From contig OX422190.1 in assembly GCA_949130485.1 (NCBI GenBank), forward strand, positions 3,152,281 through 3,216,280: a DNA stretch of 64,000 nucleotides, given 5' to 3'. Of this stretch, positions 33,201 through 44,171 are shown piece after piece. The notes beneath the pieces are model-generated. The model had not been told where the DNA came from. It was given only the letters and a program-made list of their open reading frames with translations, and made no database searches. The stretch's first letter is position 1. Every line of letters begins with the position of its first letter. Both the position numbers and the translations under genes were made by a program. The stretch comes from Agelas oroides (lineage: Eukaryota; Porifera; Demospongiae; Agelasida; Agelasidae).

Positions 33201-36200
33201 AGCGTAGTAGTAGACACCACGACGCATTCTTAGCAAAACAGACGGCAAAGTCACGAACAGAACGAGTCTCTTTAGTGCACCAGGAAGCGTTCCTATCAAA
33301 ACAACACTTGTGAAGTCACTGCAGAGGCATTGTAGTGCACCCAGACCATGTTCTTATCAAAACAAGTACAGCCGATAGTCGCTGGCAGACAGAATGATAC
33401 TCAGCCGATCAAAGTTCCCAGAGCCTATACACTTCTGGGAAAGCCTATGGCAATTTAGTACTGCAACCAACACTCCCTGGGCCGAAGAGGCCTCCGTGCG
33501 TGGCTAGTGCTTTTCTTGAAAAATGTGCTCCCATTACAGCGGTAGATCTAATCCAGCAGAAAAAATTTTCCTGGAAGTTTTATCTACCGGAAGCGAGATT
33601 TGATTTCCTACCGTTCTATTAAAACAATGACGGTATATTGTGTAGTTTCTCATTATCCTGTGAGTTTCTCATACCCAGATGACAAAATCTCTGTCTGGGT
33701 ATGAGACTGTGAGTGAACTGGTCATGCCCATTCCAAGTATAACGTGCACATAGTATACACGTACAATGGCTGACTATGGGAGTTGTTACTTGACATCCCT
33801 TCAGTCAAGTGCACAAGAATGTTCACAGCTAGTAGCTGTTGGAGTGACCACTATGATATGTCATCTTTCCCAGAGCGTCGTTCGTTGCTTGTGGCATCCC
33901 AAACTGAACCAGATAGTGGTGGGGTGTGCAGATGGTAAAACTAAAGTCTTCTTCAGTCCTAAACACAGCTTCAGGTATGTATCACATATACTGCACCAGA
34001 CCAATACCTATAGTATACCATAGTATACCATAGTATACCATAGTATACTATGGTATACTATACCTTAAGGGCACTATTGATTGCGAGTATTTAATTTAGC
34101 GATTTTAGCGAATAACCCATTTTTCGCTAAAAATTGTACTCGCCAATATTAAATTCATTGCTACATTCATTCCAATAACTAGATTAAAATTTCAAAATCG
34201 CTAAAATGAATACCTGCTAAATCTGCTATTTTCCGAAACCGCTAAAATTTGTACCCGTTAATAACAGTAACCCTAAGGTAGTATATATGGTATACTATAG
34301 TATACCATAGTATACCATAGTATACTGTATATGTACATGCTGGATGCGTGCATGTGGTCTCATCCCCAAGGTTTATAATCAGCACACATAGAATGTCAAG
34401 ATTGAATATTGAGCAAATGGCACAATGAACCACATCTCCCCGCAAAAAGGCGGGGGCTATATGTAAGTTGCCTTTCTTATGCAAGAAAGGCAACCAAGTG
34501 CCTGACCTTATCCCTATGTACATCTGCATGATGTTGGGGTAAAAGTACATCATAAAGCAAATCTCAAAGTTGTCAGTAGTTTTGAACTACACATTAGTTT
34601 GTTTGTGTGTTCAAATACATGTACATTGACACAGTTTAGTGGTTGCAGTAGGATCCATTATAGCCTCCCATTATACAAGCCGAAGCTCAAGTTTATACTC
34701 CGGGAATGAGGTGGTCATCTGGGACTGAGTTTCTGACCACTGTGGTGTCTTCATCTTGTGTTGTGCTCAGGGGTGCTAAGCTGAGTGTCGTGAAGCAGAA
34801 GAGGAGGAAGGAAGTGTCTGAAGAGATGTCTCTCAACGTTCCCATCATCACTCGTACGTACCTACCACTTGAAGAACTGTAGCCTCACCCAGGCCTTCAC
34901 CACCACCTGTCGTTGATCACTTGTGGTGGGTAAATACGTGTGGGGAAAACCTGGGAGATTTGTTCACATGTGGTTATGTCAGGGTGGACAGAGGGTAGAC
35001 ACCAGGGTTCTAGCTAGGCCTTTAGCGGATGGTTTTGTACCATTTCGCAGCACCATTTTGATTTTGGTAAGAGCACCACTTCCTAAACCCTGCCCATAGC
35101 AGTTACTATCCTGGCTTCAAGTGATGTGTATAGAGAGGGTGTTTAATACCTGCCACCTGCCTATTGTACTATGCACCATTTGGAAGTAGAATTTTAGTGA
35201 GAACCCTGGTAGACACATGTGGGGGGAAGTGCCTAATGAAGATCTGGAGGCTCTTCTTGTATTGTCTATACAAGGACTGGAAGCCAGAGCATTCTCAAGG
35301 CAGCATCATACCACCTGTTTAGAACACCAGAAATGGATTTATGCGAAACTTGAATGGCTATGGTAGGGTATCACCTCCCGTGTGTCCCTGACCACCACCT
35401 TGTGCAGCTTCATGTGACCAAATCTCCCAGTCCTTCACACTCTGTATTTCCATACTACAAGTGATCAAAGACAATATATGGAGATGGTAAAGGCTTGGGT
35501 ACAAAGCTAGGAATGCTGTGCTTCAGCACATATTATAATTCCTTGAATAGTGTTCCATCATAGTGATACTGTGTAGGGTGATGTTCAATCAACTAACTAT
35601 ATTGCGTAAATCTTCATCATCTAGTAATGTGAACATAGCACCGTATGACATTCCGGATTTTGAAAGTTTTTCAGATCAGCTATGAGTATAGCTTTTTTAA
35701 TTTTAGTTCACTGTTGTTCAATCATTTTTTTATGCATGCTTCCCATCACACATACCGACTCACACAACAAACTTTCATTTGTACAACCACGTATAGCTCA
35801 TGCTCTTCCCATGTTTCGTGACAACCAACCAAAGAGTCTTAAGAGGAAACGAGAACTGGAAAGAGCAGACCCACAAAGATCCAGAAAACCAGAGGCCCCA
35901 TTGGCTGGAAAAGGTTAGATTCACTTCGTGTGTGTGCATGGGCAATCGGTGAACCATGTCTTTCTATGAATAGTAAGTTTAGGTAGATAGTATAATTATA
36001 TACATGTATGTATGTACATGCAAAGTCACTCTATGCACAGGATGCGTTTTGTCCAATATTCATCAGGCTTCATCAGCTCTGCTACATGAGTATGTACTAC
36101 TGTGCCCATATGTGACCCATGATATCCATGCATGTGGGTATGCCACATTACCATGTAGATGGGTAGAAATCAAGTATGCTGCACGGTTGTGTAACATTCA

Positions 36201-37676
36201 GAAACATGTGACATACCTCTGCCGAATATGCAGGTATATGTGCTGTAATGGCCACTGTGACCATATTTTAAATCCCAGGTTTCTGTTACTATAGCAACAA
36301 CACTGAGTCAACTGCATTTGCACATCCAACTTCAGTGTGAAAATGTAATGTAATGAGTCAGGTACTTTCATTGATAATGTTACTTACTCGTTTTGTGATA
36401 GCCACAAATATGTTCTTGTCTCACAAAGAGCTGGTTGTCACATAGCCTCATTCCCAGGTCCTTGTTCATCTTTCTGCTGCTTTACCATAATTATTGCAAA
36501 AGACAGAAAGCTGAACAGAAAGGGCTGGGAACAAAGGCCAGTTGTTACATAGTCATACTTGCTGAATACACACACACTGATATTGTTCAGGTGCTGGTGG
36601 TCGAATTGGTGCTGGTAGCTCTCTGGGGGCGTATGTGAGAAAGATTGCTGCACTGGAGAAGGTGGACATTGACCAAGACCCAAGGGAGGCTTTGCTCAAA
36701 TATGCAAAGGTAATGATTAATTTGTTCCACGAGTTACTACCTCTAGTTGCAAATGTATTGGTTAGCCACTTCCATATTATTGGGTATGCTCATGGCAAGG
36801 ACTGTTTTATGTTAGTAATTCTGAAGTTGCATGTGTGACCATGCAGTCAGGGTTCACATATCACATGTGTTGTGCATTGAAGAGTTCTGAGTAATCTGCA
36901 TGCTGGTACAAGTTTGTTGTCATATAGTGTAGGGTGCATGGGCACCTGGCCTCCCTAGTGGTATCAGCAGTTTTAATGCCTAGTGTTCAGCTTATGATGC
37001 AAGAGTTTTATCAAATATGACAGTGACAGGTTGTGAGTGAACTTGTTGTGCCACTTTTGAACTTTGCACCACAATTGATATCGTCTGTGCTACATCAAAG
37101 TTGCTGTGTCACTTTCTTCTCTCCTGTAGGTTGCATCAGAAAATCCCTACTTTGTGTCACCAGCTTATCAAGGGTGAGGATATGATTGATAGACCATAAT
37201 CAAAGGCCACAAAACCGTAATGGGCTAATTGGTAGTAGCCATGAAGAGAATGTAGAAATGTGACTGTCATCCATATTAGTTCATATTGTTAAGCCTACAA
37301 GTGTCCACTTCCTTGTTTATACATGGTACATACTCACAGCTAGTTATGCATCCAGCTGCTAGTTGTTTTCTGGCTCATTTAACCTTGTAATGTTATCTGC
37401 TTCATTGATGCAACTAGTAATAGTATCATGAACCATAAGTGCTGGCAGTGACGAGGAGGCAGGAAGGGAGGAGCAGTAATCACCAACCTTTGAATAGTAC
37501 ATGAAACATTGGTTTTATCACAGTTAAAAGTTTTGTTTTCTAACATGGGTTGCCACCTATAATGGCTCTGGGCTCTTCGAATTATCAAGTGATGCTATGG
37601 ATCCATCCCCTTCACCTACAGCACTCAGCCCAAAGCTGTGTTTCAGGAGGTGGAAGATAGTGATGAGGAGAACTAA
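21224..37676 (+). CDS. WDR70: WDR70 (WD repeat-containing protein 70), complete 21-exon gene
   Basis: Exons: 21224-21281, 22403-22489, 22835-22983, 24246-24296, 24907-24966, 25393-25526, 26516-26585, 27077-27160, 27540-27616, 27816-27886, 28314-28420, 29454-29553, 30455-30539, 31558-31624, 31740-31808, 33874-33974, 34771-34853, 35797-35913, 36591-36709, 37130-37173, 37622-37676. They sum to 1788 bp, 595 codons plus stop, in frame throughout. Diagnostic matches are MGFSGFG at the N-terminus, SDSEVVGPPLPP, VTGGYDYDVRLWDFAGMD, LTCSND, SVVRCLWHPKLNQI, TPHALPMFRDN and a C-terminal acidic VEDSDEEN. WDR70 is a nuclear seven-bladed WD40 protein linked to histone H2B ubiquitination and DNA repair in other animals and yeast. 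All introns are GT-AG except intron 6, which uses a GC donor (25527). Introns are full of MITEs and SINEs. Length is slightly under the vertebrate protein because the acidic linker is shorter. Confidence 0.96.
21820..22173. mobile_element. Nested TAGCCTCG-family MITEs in WDR70 intron 1
   Basis: An outer copy (TAAGCCTCACTCCCAGGCC at left, GGCCTGGGAACAAGACTA at right) is split by an inner copy at 21876-22113. AGTTTTGCA at 21867-21875 and 22114-22122 is a perfect 9-bp duplication for the inner copy. The inner copy is itself a long palindrome, with GAACACTTATCACGT arms around a TGACGTCA-containing centre. Confidence 0.85.
22603..22646. mobile_element. 44-bp MITE, TAGCCTCG family
   Basis: TAGCCTCGTTCCCAGGC and its inverse GCCTGGGAACGAGGCTA are almost the whole element. 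The flanks TTGCTCACC and TTGCCCACC match at 8 of 9 bases. It lies in WDR70 intron 2. Confidence 0.85.
22712..22795. mobile_element. Divergent TAGCCTC-family MITE
   Basis: TAGCCTCATTCCCCCA at left is paired with TGGGAATGAGGCTA at right, in WDR70 intron 2 just before exon 3. Target duplication is not clear. Confidence 0.6.
23100..23320. mobile_element. CAGAGGAGGTC-TIR MITE
   Basis: CAGAGGAGGTCAGACACGGT at left is matched by the inverse of ACCGAGTCTGACCTCCTCTG at right. The inversion continues through TTGAACTTTACTAATTAAAA and ATGGCTG. A relative with the same ends is at 28929-29345. Located in WDR70 intron 3. Confidence 0.85.
24539..24815. mobile_element. Foldback element, inverse relative of the one at 19598-20090
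   Basis: GTTTATAAAAAGCCGTATAT, GTCACGTGAGAATCCGTATC and the ATTATCACCATAGTACCAAG foldback repeat the elements of the nested copy near 19.7-20.0 kb in reverse. It has no coding capacity and lies in WDR70 intron 4. Confidence 0.65.
25186..25376. repeat. Polypurine (GA-rich) tract upstream of WDR70 exon 6
   Basis: About 190 bp of almost pure A and G contain three GGAGGGATGGAGAAA repeats. The tract lies on the sense strand and ends just 16 bp before the exon 6 acceptor, where a pyrimidine tract is normally expected. It could form triplex DNA (inference). Confidence 0.85.
25906..26325. mobile_element. 420-bp TAGCCTCG-family foldback element
   Basis: The ends TAGCCTCGTTCCCAGGCC and GGCCTGAGAACGAGGCTA enclose inner arms that are also inverted (CATTTTATCATGTGAATGAC and GTGTCCACCTAGGTAGACA against their reverse complements at 26208-26265). 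Flanks CATTTTGCC and CCTTCTGCC are weakly alike. It lies in WDR70 intron 6. Confidence 0.75.
28929..29345. mobile_element. 417-bp hAT-like MITE with 8-bp target duplication
   Basis: CAGAGGAGGTCTGACAC at left and GTGTCGGACCTCCTCTG at right form the TIRs, with one mismatch. ATACAAAC is present at 28921-28928 and 29346-29353. An 8-bp duplication and CA...TG ends fit hAT-type elements. It lies in WDR70 intron 11. Confidence 0.85.
29742..29988. mobile_element. TIR element with 46-bp arms and direct repeat CATCACGCA
   Basis: AGAGCGCATAAGAACGGGCG and the following CTAGAGTAAGAGCGTG at left are inverted at 29933-29979. CATCACGCA flanks both sides (29742-29750 and 29980-29988). The interior contains CTGCGCAGCTGCGCG. 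No gene. It lies in WDR70 intron 12. Confidence 0.8.
30893..31052. mobile_element. 160-bp MITE, GCTCTAAATATGCGTC termini
   Basis: AGGCGCTCTAAATATGCGTC at left is matched by GACGCATATTTAGAGCACCT at right. It lies in WDR70 intron 13 and has no coding potential. Confidence 0.75.
31860..31985 (+). mobile_element. tRNA-like SINE fragment
   Basis: A TGGTTGCCTGGTAGTCATAT A-box-like start is followed 60 bp later by a B-box-like GGTTCAGTTTCC, in WDR70 intron 15. The 3' tail is not as clear as in the neighbouring SINEs. Confidence 0.4.
32035..32262 (-). mobile_element. tRNA-derived SINE, minus orientation
   Basis: On the minus strand a TGGTGGTAAGAGCATCTGAG A-box-like segment leads to GGGGGTTTATTCCCAACTGA and a tail with TTTTCTGGTGGAGTTTTC then AAGCTTACAT. 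The next SINE, in opposite orientation, ends with the same AAGCTTACAT motif. Confidence 0.5.
32281..32410 (+). mobile_element. tRNA-derived SINE, plus orientation
   Basis: A TGGGTGCTACTACTTATATG head and B-box CAGGTTCAATTCCCAACTGG are followed by a TTTTTCTCTGG and TTTCTCTCTCC tail and AAGCTTACAT. Head-to-head with the SINE at 32035-32262, sharing its terminal motif. Confidence 0.55.
33077..33635. mobile_element. 559-bp TIR element in WDR70 intron 15
   Basis: TACCGTCATTATTCTAATAG followed by AACGGTAG is inverted at the right end (CTACCGTTCTATTAAAACAA then TGACGGTA). Subterminal GATCCAATCTAGCGGAAG/TCTAATCCAGCAGAAA motifs recur inside. Ends in TA could be a TA target duplication, as in Tc1/mariner-type elements (inference). 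Confidence 0.75.
34011..34326. repeat. TATACCATAG palindromic repeats bracketing a 200-bp core
   Basis: Units of TAGTATACCA occur three to four times at the left (34011-34062) and again at the right (34283-34326) in mixed orientation. The core has TTTAGCGATTTTAGCG-like repeats, partly inverted. It is probably a foldback MITE whose termini expanded as a 10-bp microsatellite. It lies in WDR70 intron 16. Confidence 0.7.
36443..36540. mobile_element. 98-bp MITE, TAGCCTC family
   Basis: TAGCCTCATTCCCAGG pairs with GGCTGGGAACAAAGGCCA at right. The flanks GTTGTCACA (36434-36442) and GTTGTTACA (36541-36549) agree at 8 of 9 bases. It lies only 42 bp upstream of WDR70 exon 19. Confidence 0.75.
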
Positions 37677-39557
37677 ACCTTTTGACTCTCTTGTTAGCAT
37701 GTGGCAATTGAAGTGTATAGCCCACTCATGTTTGTACATAATATACTTCTACCACACTCGTTAATCACATTGGCACTGTACAATATGTTCTATCAATCTT
37801 CTGCAACTCAAAATAGTGCATCAAACTGCTAGTAACTCCGATACCGCTGACTATATGTTCACCAGTTATCATTTAGCGTATATACGTACTCTAAACTGAT
37901 GGAATCTTGCTGCTATGCTGTTATCTGGGATGGCATGCTATACATCGTAGAAAGTAGAGCAATGCATGCCGAGTTGTGCAATACTCATTAGCAATAATTG
38001 AATAGTACATATTTTCCCTCCATCGTTCTAATTGCCAACTATTTTGGGGAATGCAGCAGTGTTATTTGTTACTAATGCGCAACTCAGCACGAATTAATGA
38101 AGCATGATATGGCTTACTAAAGTGGTGTGTCAAGCTTCACAGCGCTAATGTACATATTCTTCAATACTGGCCTATAGCAATAGCCTGGCTCCCAGGCTCA
38201 AGCTCAGAAAGAGCCTGTATGGAAACAAGGATAGGGTTCTACCTTACTTTATAGTTACAGCACAGTGCAGGGATTTATGGCAGTAAACAGACCAAGTCCC
38301 AGGGCGTAGCCTGACGATGAGGTTTGTTTACTGTAGCCTTAAATCTCTGCCCACCTGTGCTATAACTATTATATATCCCACCTGATTGGTCCTTTGTTGT
38401 TATTACATCTGTACATGTGCAAGTGTTTACAGCAACTTCAATATTATTTTTACACACAACAGTGTATAAAATCTGTACTATAGTAGTGGACTGTAAGCTA
38501 AAAATACATGGGGAGGGAATTATGAGCCATAATTTAATTCCCTTGTAGCCCTCAGGGAGGGAAATTATCACAGTTAAACCCCACCTGTTGTATAGGCAAA
38601 ACTATACTAGGTGGGATAATTATATGTAAACCATGCACAATAGACAGGGATTTATGGTCCATACCGGAGGGTTGTTTATGGCCAGTCTACTGTGGTATAT
38701 TCTCCACTCTGATTGGTCCTTGTTGTTATTAGTAAACATACACATGGTAGTTTCACTGTAAACAAGGTAGCTTATATAGGAAACATCATTTTGCAACTTC
38801 CTGTCAGCCAATGGAAAATAGTATCCACCTGTTACTATAGCAACAAGGGTGTGATGTGGAGAATATATGATAACTACTGCATGATTGTGCAGTCATGCAT
38901 TGCATGTTCTGGAGCAGCTTAGCAACTTACACCCCAAGATGCAACTTAAAATGAATGAACAAAATAATGAATGTGTCTTCTTGAATTGTAGGTCTTTTTT
39001 TTTTTTTTTGGCTGACACATACCATGTGTCAATTAAGACCATGGCTTGGATACCATGTGCAAATATCACAGCTTGCATGCATATCACACACATGACCATG
39101 GCTTGCATACCACAATCATGCAAAGATCACATGCAGCTCGCATATCACATGTAGGGTTCATAGTTACAGCCACATGTCAAGATCATTCCATTTTTGCAGC
39201 TTGTCTACGTTTCAAGATTGGTTGCAATACACACCACCCTACGGCAAAGATCACAGTTTGCATATCACATTAGAATGGAATTAAGTCATTTTTGCATAAA
39301 ACACCTTACAATAAATAATGTGAAAAGGCAACAGGAGGACAAACAGGAAGAGTGATCAAATTGTCACAGCACAGTGCCTGTACAACATGATTAAATATTG
39401 GGTTACATACTGCAGTAGGTGGAGAGATAAACAAATTCAAATTTTGCAATGAACAGTGACAACTACTGCCTAATGGGAACAAGGCAATAGCACAGGAGGA
39501 CAAACAGAACGAGTATAATCAAATTGCCACGGCACACAGTTCCTTCACAATGTTGGG
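37590..39557. repeat. Left copy of a block duplication downstream of WDR70
   Basis: From the last WDR70 exon through the intergenic region, ordered blocks match about 57800-59296. Examples are GTGTTTCAGGAGGTGGAAGA, GCAATGCATGCCGAGTTGTG versus a diverged relative, TTGTTACTAATGCGCAACTC and AAAGTGGTGTGTCAAGC, then GTTACATACTGCAGTAGGTGG. Foldback fragments with GGGATTTATGG (38273-38365, 38644-38700) have inserted. No other gene is seen in the 38 to 39.5 kb interval. Confidence 0.75.
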
Positions 39558-42500
39558 TTACCACCTATTGTAGTTCTCAGAAAGATAAATAAAATCCGAT
39601 GTCTTATACCACAAACAATCTGTATCTGATGGTACATTAAATTTCGTTTCTTCTTCAACTTTTGGTGTGTACAATCCAGCCACTCCTGTAAGTATGTATG
39701 CAAGAAGTAAGTGTTTATAATTAGTGACATGGCAGTTTAATCCACTTGTTAACAGTTTCCGTGAAAAACTGTAACTGGTCACTGTGTATAGCTTTAATCT
39801 TATATTTTCTACTCAGGACAAAAGCTGTGCTACATGCAGCTAGGGTAGCTTCTATAACTGTGCTACTTACCTATAGAACGAGTCTGGTATCTAACAGAAT
39901 GAGTGATTACTCCTCACTCTAGTTTTGATGATAGCACTAGGTGGTAAATACTGACAGCTGTATTATTAACATAATCTCTTACCTGCATGTAATTTCTGTC
40001 TTATCCTGAAGTAATTGAATGGTTTCCTGGCTCCCTGCAGTTCCACTGTGTAGTCCAGCTCTAGGGGAAAATCTGCTTCAAGTGGTGAACCCACATACTT
40101 AATGTAGAGGTGGCATTCTGGAAGCTGGCCTTCCCTGTAGCTATCAGCCTGCTGTTTCGATATCTGTAAATAACACGGGCAGTAATTATGCATACAAGTG
40201 TACATAACGTATAGTGCAAGTGTCTTCTAAAGTGGCAATAAAGTAACATCCAAAGGTATTACACATGCAATTCAGTAGTAAAGACACGTATTGTAGTGGG
40301 TTTAAATAGGGTATCAGTATGCATCCTAATTAGAGCTGTTTTGGGGTATGTGTGCAAATAGCTGGCCTCATTCCTAGACCTTCCTCCTTTTTTGTTCATC
40401 GGTTTGTGTCCAATATGGTACACAAAAGCAGAAGAGTGGCGAAAACAGGGAAGCAATTATCACGTAAGGTGCATGGATGCAAAGTGGGCCAATCTCATAA
40501 ACATCTGAGGTAATGCTTAGTGATGGAGTGGCTCAATGATGAACTCTATAATGTGGTCTTTGAATGTGGATGACACTTCCACCTTGATGTTTATCATGTT
40601 CTCAGGCTTTCCCTGCTTTTTTGCCCTCTTTCACTTCGTGATCTGTTTATTATTTAGAACAAAAACCAAAGAACAAAGAAATGGGGGAGGCATGGGAATG
40701 AGGCTATACATATAGAAATACACATGTAGCAGCACAAGAGTAATTTAATCCTGGTCCACTGTGCCACGCAATGTCCGCAACACTGACTCCAAAGATGAAG
40801 TATTCAGTAAGAAATTCAAAAACAAAAACTTGCATCTGTGTTGCTCTAATTTGAAGGCGTCTCTCTAAAGAAGAGTCTGCAGTAATTTTTCCTATCAGAA
40901 GATGTGGATTGTAATGATGTTTTAATTAGAGTGGCTATGGTAAGGCATCACATTCACTGCTGAGTTTGCCTTACTTACCCCTGGATGTGTAGTTGGAGTG
41001 ATCTTCCATCCTTCAGCAGTAGTGACTCCATCCTTTGGGATACTGAGGGAAATGATATCCTTCTTGAATGAGACCACTTGACTGGGGCCGCACTGGGTGT
41101 GGGAATACTTCTTCTTAGCAATCTGTAGGTCAATGCAAATGTGTTACATCTGGATACAATGGCTACTAACTTGATCATGAATGTGGCCAGTATGATCCAA
41201 TAGTGCATAAGCTGATAAGCACCTTCCCTTTTGTTGCAAGGCTTGCATGAATGTAGTGAAGCAAACAGCCCAAAACCATGTAAACAATTTGTTTACCACC
41301 ATTATTATACATACCTGAAGCCATGGGTCATGGTCTCGGACGACAGTGAAGTAGACAGACCACTCTGTTAGGCTCTCTGCACTAAAGTACACACTTGCAC
41401 GATACCTGCACTGATTGTCACTGGAGAGCAATGCTCGAATTCTTGGTTCATGCTTTACAATAGCAATCAGCGTGGGTTTACTGTCAAACTGTGAATGAGT
41501 GATGCTTCCATGGGTGGGAGAGAAGTGTGACCTGGATGAAGGATCTGCAGTTTCAAATTTATACATTGGTGCTCCACTGTGGAAATGTGGAGCGCAAACA
41601 AATGCGAGATTTTTCTTGCTGACTGCACAGTGCTGTATCTCAATGTTAATAGACCCAGCCAGTTTTCCCTTCACAACCTGAATACAGTAGACTGCGCTAA
41701 CAAGCTCACAATGCTTTGGGAATTCAAACTGACCAGACAGGCTGACGTAGATCAGAATTTCAACAGTCTCCTTAACAGCATCTGCAGGCACATTAAGTTT
41801 AAGTCCACTGCCTTCCCAGGTGAAACTCTGAAGGGACTCGCTACTGGACACTGTAACTCTCACTTGTTTAACCACTTCCAGATTAGGTTCTGTAAGAACG
41901 TAAAAATAAACCAGTTAATCTATCCAGATGAAAAGTAACTGGTGTTGTCATTAGATCACTACACATTTATAAAGTACATGAAAAAAATCAATGAACCACA
42001 TCTCTAATGGTGTCCCAAAAAATCACCCACTATGCAGGACATGTTTTGGATAGGGCATATGTATCAGGTGCTAGTACAACAATGCACAAGTGATAAGGAA
42101 GGGAGGAAGCTGAGATGTAGGGAGGCAATGAACAGCCAGCCCCTACAAAACAGGTCAAGTCAACCAGAGTAAGTAATGGTTAACCGACGGAGTGTCAAAT
42201 GTTGACGTTCCAGTTTGCTTTACCCCTCGCCCATCATACCTTTCCCAGAGATTTGCTTCATGGTGAATGCAGTTGTTCAATTTACCATTGTACTGTGAAA
42301 TGCAGGCAAGCAGATGTATGTGCATGTACTGCAGTGGGTTATTATGTATGTACAAACTGGGGAAGTTCAGTGTGTATATTTTATCATGCATCATTTTGAG
42401 TGTGTGATAGAATGCAATCTACTTTTTCATTTGTTTAGGCTCATTCTGGTTGATTTGACTACTCATTTGTATTAATGCATAACATGCACACAAAGAACAC

Positions 42501-43973
42501 AATAAAATGATGTGCCAGCATGTGCAGGTAATATGACCAAATATGATCGATGAAGGAGCAACACAACAAAGAAGCCAGCCATCAGCAACAGAAACAGTTT
42601 GATTAACTCAACTAAGTGTCAGCAATGAATATACATAGTGACCAAAGCCACTCTGTCAGCTATAGTATTATAAATGAAGAGAAGGTTATCTGTTACGGTG
42701 AGTGTTACCAACTTGAGCTCGGTTATCTGTTACCAACCGAGCTCAAGTACTAGTTGGTAACAGATACATGTAACCTTCTCTTCACTTATGGAGAAGCCAA
42801 CTGAGAAGCCACTGAAAGATAGAGTATTATAGCTACATGTAATAATGTATGTATATTACTGCACTTACATGTATTTGTATGATGTATGTGCATCATGACG
42901 TAAAATGCCATATAAGGCTACATACAAAGTGCATGAGAGATAGGGGAAAGGGCCAGGGAGGGGGGAGTTTTGGAAATGAATGGAGAGTTGCAGGCTAACC
43001 TGGAATGGAGTCAGCACTCAGCTGCTGTGATTGGCTGCATTCATCATCTTCTGGAACATCCAGTATATGGGCTGGAATATATAGTATTAATAAGCTTCAG
43101 GTTACTTATTAGTATGGTCAATTTCAAGGTCCATTTGGATTGCACAGATGTTTAGCTATCACGAGGTACATTTAATCTCACCCCACTTATTCCGCAGGTC
43201 CTTTGCCAGTTCGGGGTGCCAAGTATGCTCATCACCATTGACATCTTCCAGGCACTCAATCAATTTTTTAATTCCTATCCTCCCCTTACGGCTGAGGATA
43301 AGAAGGAGGCAGTTGAACTTTTCATTTCGACCTTCAAATGAATACTTCTGTAATTCCTCCTCCTCTGACAAAGAAAGAACATCCCTCTGGACTAACTGGT
43401 CTCTCAATTTCACAAAATCAGCCTTTGCGACGAATTCTGCAGTGTACTTTGTCAGAGACTTCAGGCTATCACAACCTGTATCTGATCATGGAGGAGAAAG
43501 GGCACCACGACTGATATTGATAGAGCATGAACACAGACAATGCAATCACTTTATAATTACACCTACATATGAATAATATAGTCTACAATAAGAAGGCAGG
43601 ATAATTTATCAGATAACCTACCACTTTTATGGTGCTTTCCACGATCGCATTTGTACCAGCCGTGACGACAAGCCACGCAGTCACACGCTTCTCCCAAATC
43701 TGATATAGGATTGAAGTTGGATGTCGGGAACACCTTTATCAGGTACAAGGTCAGCACCGACGCTACAATCGCATACAGAAACGTGAAGTACTGCAGCCAA
43801 AATGCAGCGATGTGCTGCAGCCACACTCCTCCATAGTACACAAATGCATACAGGCACGACTTGAGCGATAAAACGCACTGGAGTACAATTTCCCGGGCAT
43901 GCACTAGGCCACATGTCATGTGCATGGCAATGAGCACCCCAAAAATTAACAGCACCCGATCGCGCCGCTGCAT
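39558..43973 (-). CDS. ZU5-A: two-pass membrane, CARD-like and ZU5-domain protein
   Basis: Seven exons (43973-43622, 43481-43182, 43071-43000, 41889-41315, 41122-40979, 40163-39983, 39685-39558) give 583 codons plus stop in frame. Residues ~5-27 and ~58-82 are hydrophobic membrane segments. Next comes a short Cys-rich CDCVACRHGWYKC stretch that may bind zinc. Exon 2 encodes a CARD-like helical domain (FVKLRDQLVQRDVLSLSEEE, LLLILSRKGRIGIKKLIECL, HPELAKDL). Exon 4 holds the ZU5 domain (FTWEGSGLKLNVPADAV, GSINIEIQHCAV, WSVYFTVVRDHDPWLQ). Exons 5-7 encode a UPA-like C-terminal region (WKITPTTHPG, PECHLYIKYVG). ZU5 is known from UNC5, ankyrin, PIDD and UNC5CL proteins. The architecture suggests a membrane-anchored innate-immune or death-signalling adaptor (inference). 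Its paralogue is ZU5-B at 59297-63737. Confidence 0.8.
40362..40706. mobile_element. Degenerate TAGCCTCG-family foldback MITE in ZU5-A intron 6 region
   Basis: It begins GGCCTCATTCCTAGACCTTC and ends GGCATGGGAATGAGGCTA. Internal segments such as GTTTGTGTCCAATATGGTAC and AGAACAAAAACCAAAGAACA match the inner MITE at 21876-22113. It lies between ZU5-A exons 5 and 6. Confidence 0.65.
42675..42784. repeat. Compound hairpin with GAGCTCAAGT arms
   Basis: TGAAGAGAAGGTTA at left is inverted as TAACCTTCTCTTCA at right. Inside, ACTTGAGCTCGGTTATCTGT and TGTTACCAACCGAGCTCAAG form a second, overlapping set of arms. It lies in ZU5-A intron 3 and may be a foldback MITE or a folded intronic RNA. Confidence 0.75.
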
Positions 43974-44163
43974 TCTCGGTAGCTAGCTACTATCGCTTTC
44001 TGCGGCGGAGTCTGTACCAAAAACTGAGAGTAAACAAAGCGAATATCATGCGATACGCTAGGCGGCATCACATCAGGCAAGTCTGCATGGAGCCACGTTG
44101 GCGTGCGTAAAAACCCCGTCCGTCCTAGATGATGTAATGATATAGGAAGTGAGCACGGAGTCA

Positions 44164-44171
44164 TGACGTCA
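44164..44171. promoter_or_regulatory. CRE-like palindrome TGACGTCA upstream of ZU5-A
   Basis: A perfect TGACGTCA lies about 190 bp upstream of the ZU5-A start codon. CREB/ATF factors bind this sequence in animals. The 6-bp target duplication of the large transposon (TCATGG, 44169-44174) overlaps its right half. Functional status is inferred from motif and position only. Confidence 0.4.

Noticed and set aside
43148..43576. 142-codon plus frame
   Set aside because: It is antisense to ZU5-A exon 2, which has splice sites and a matching paralogue.
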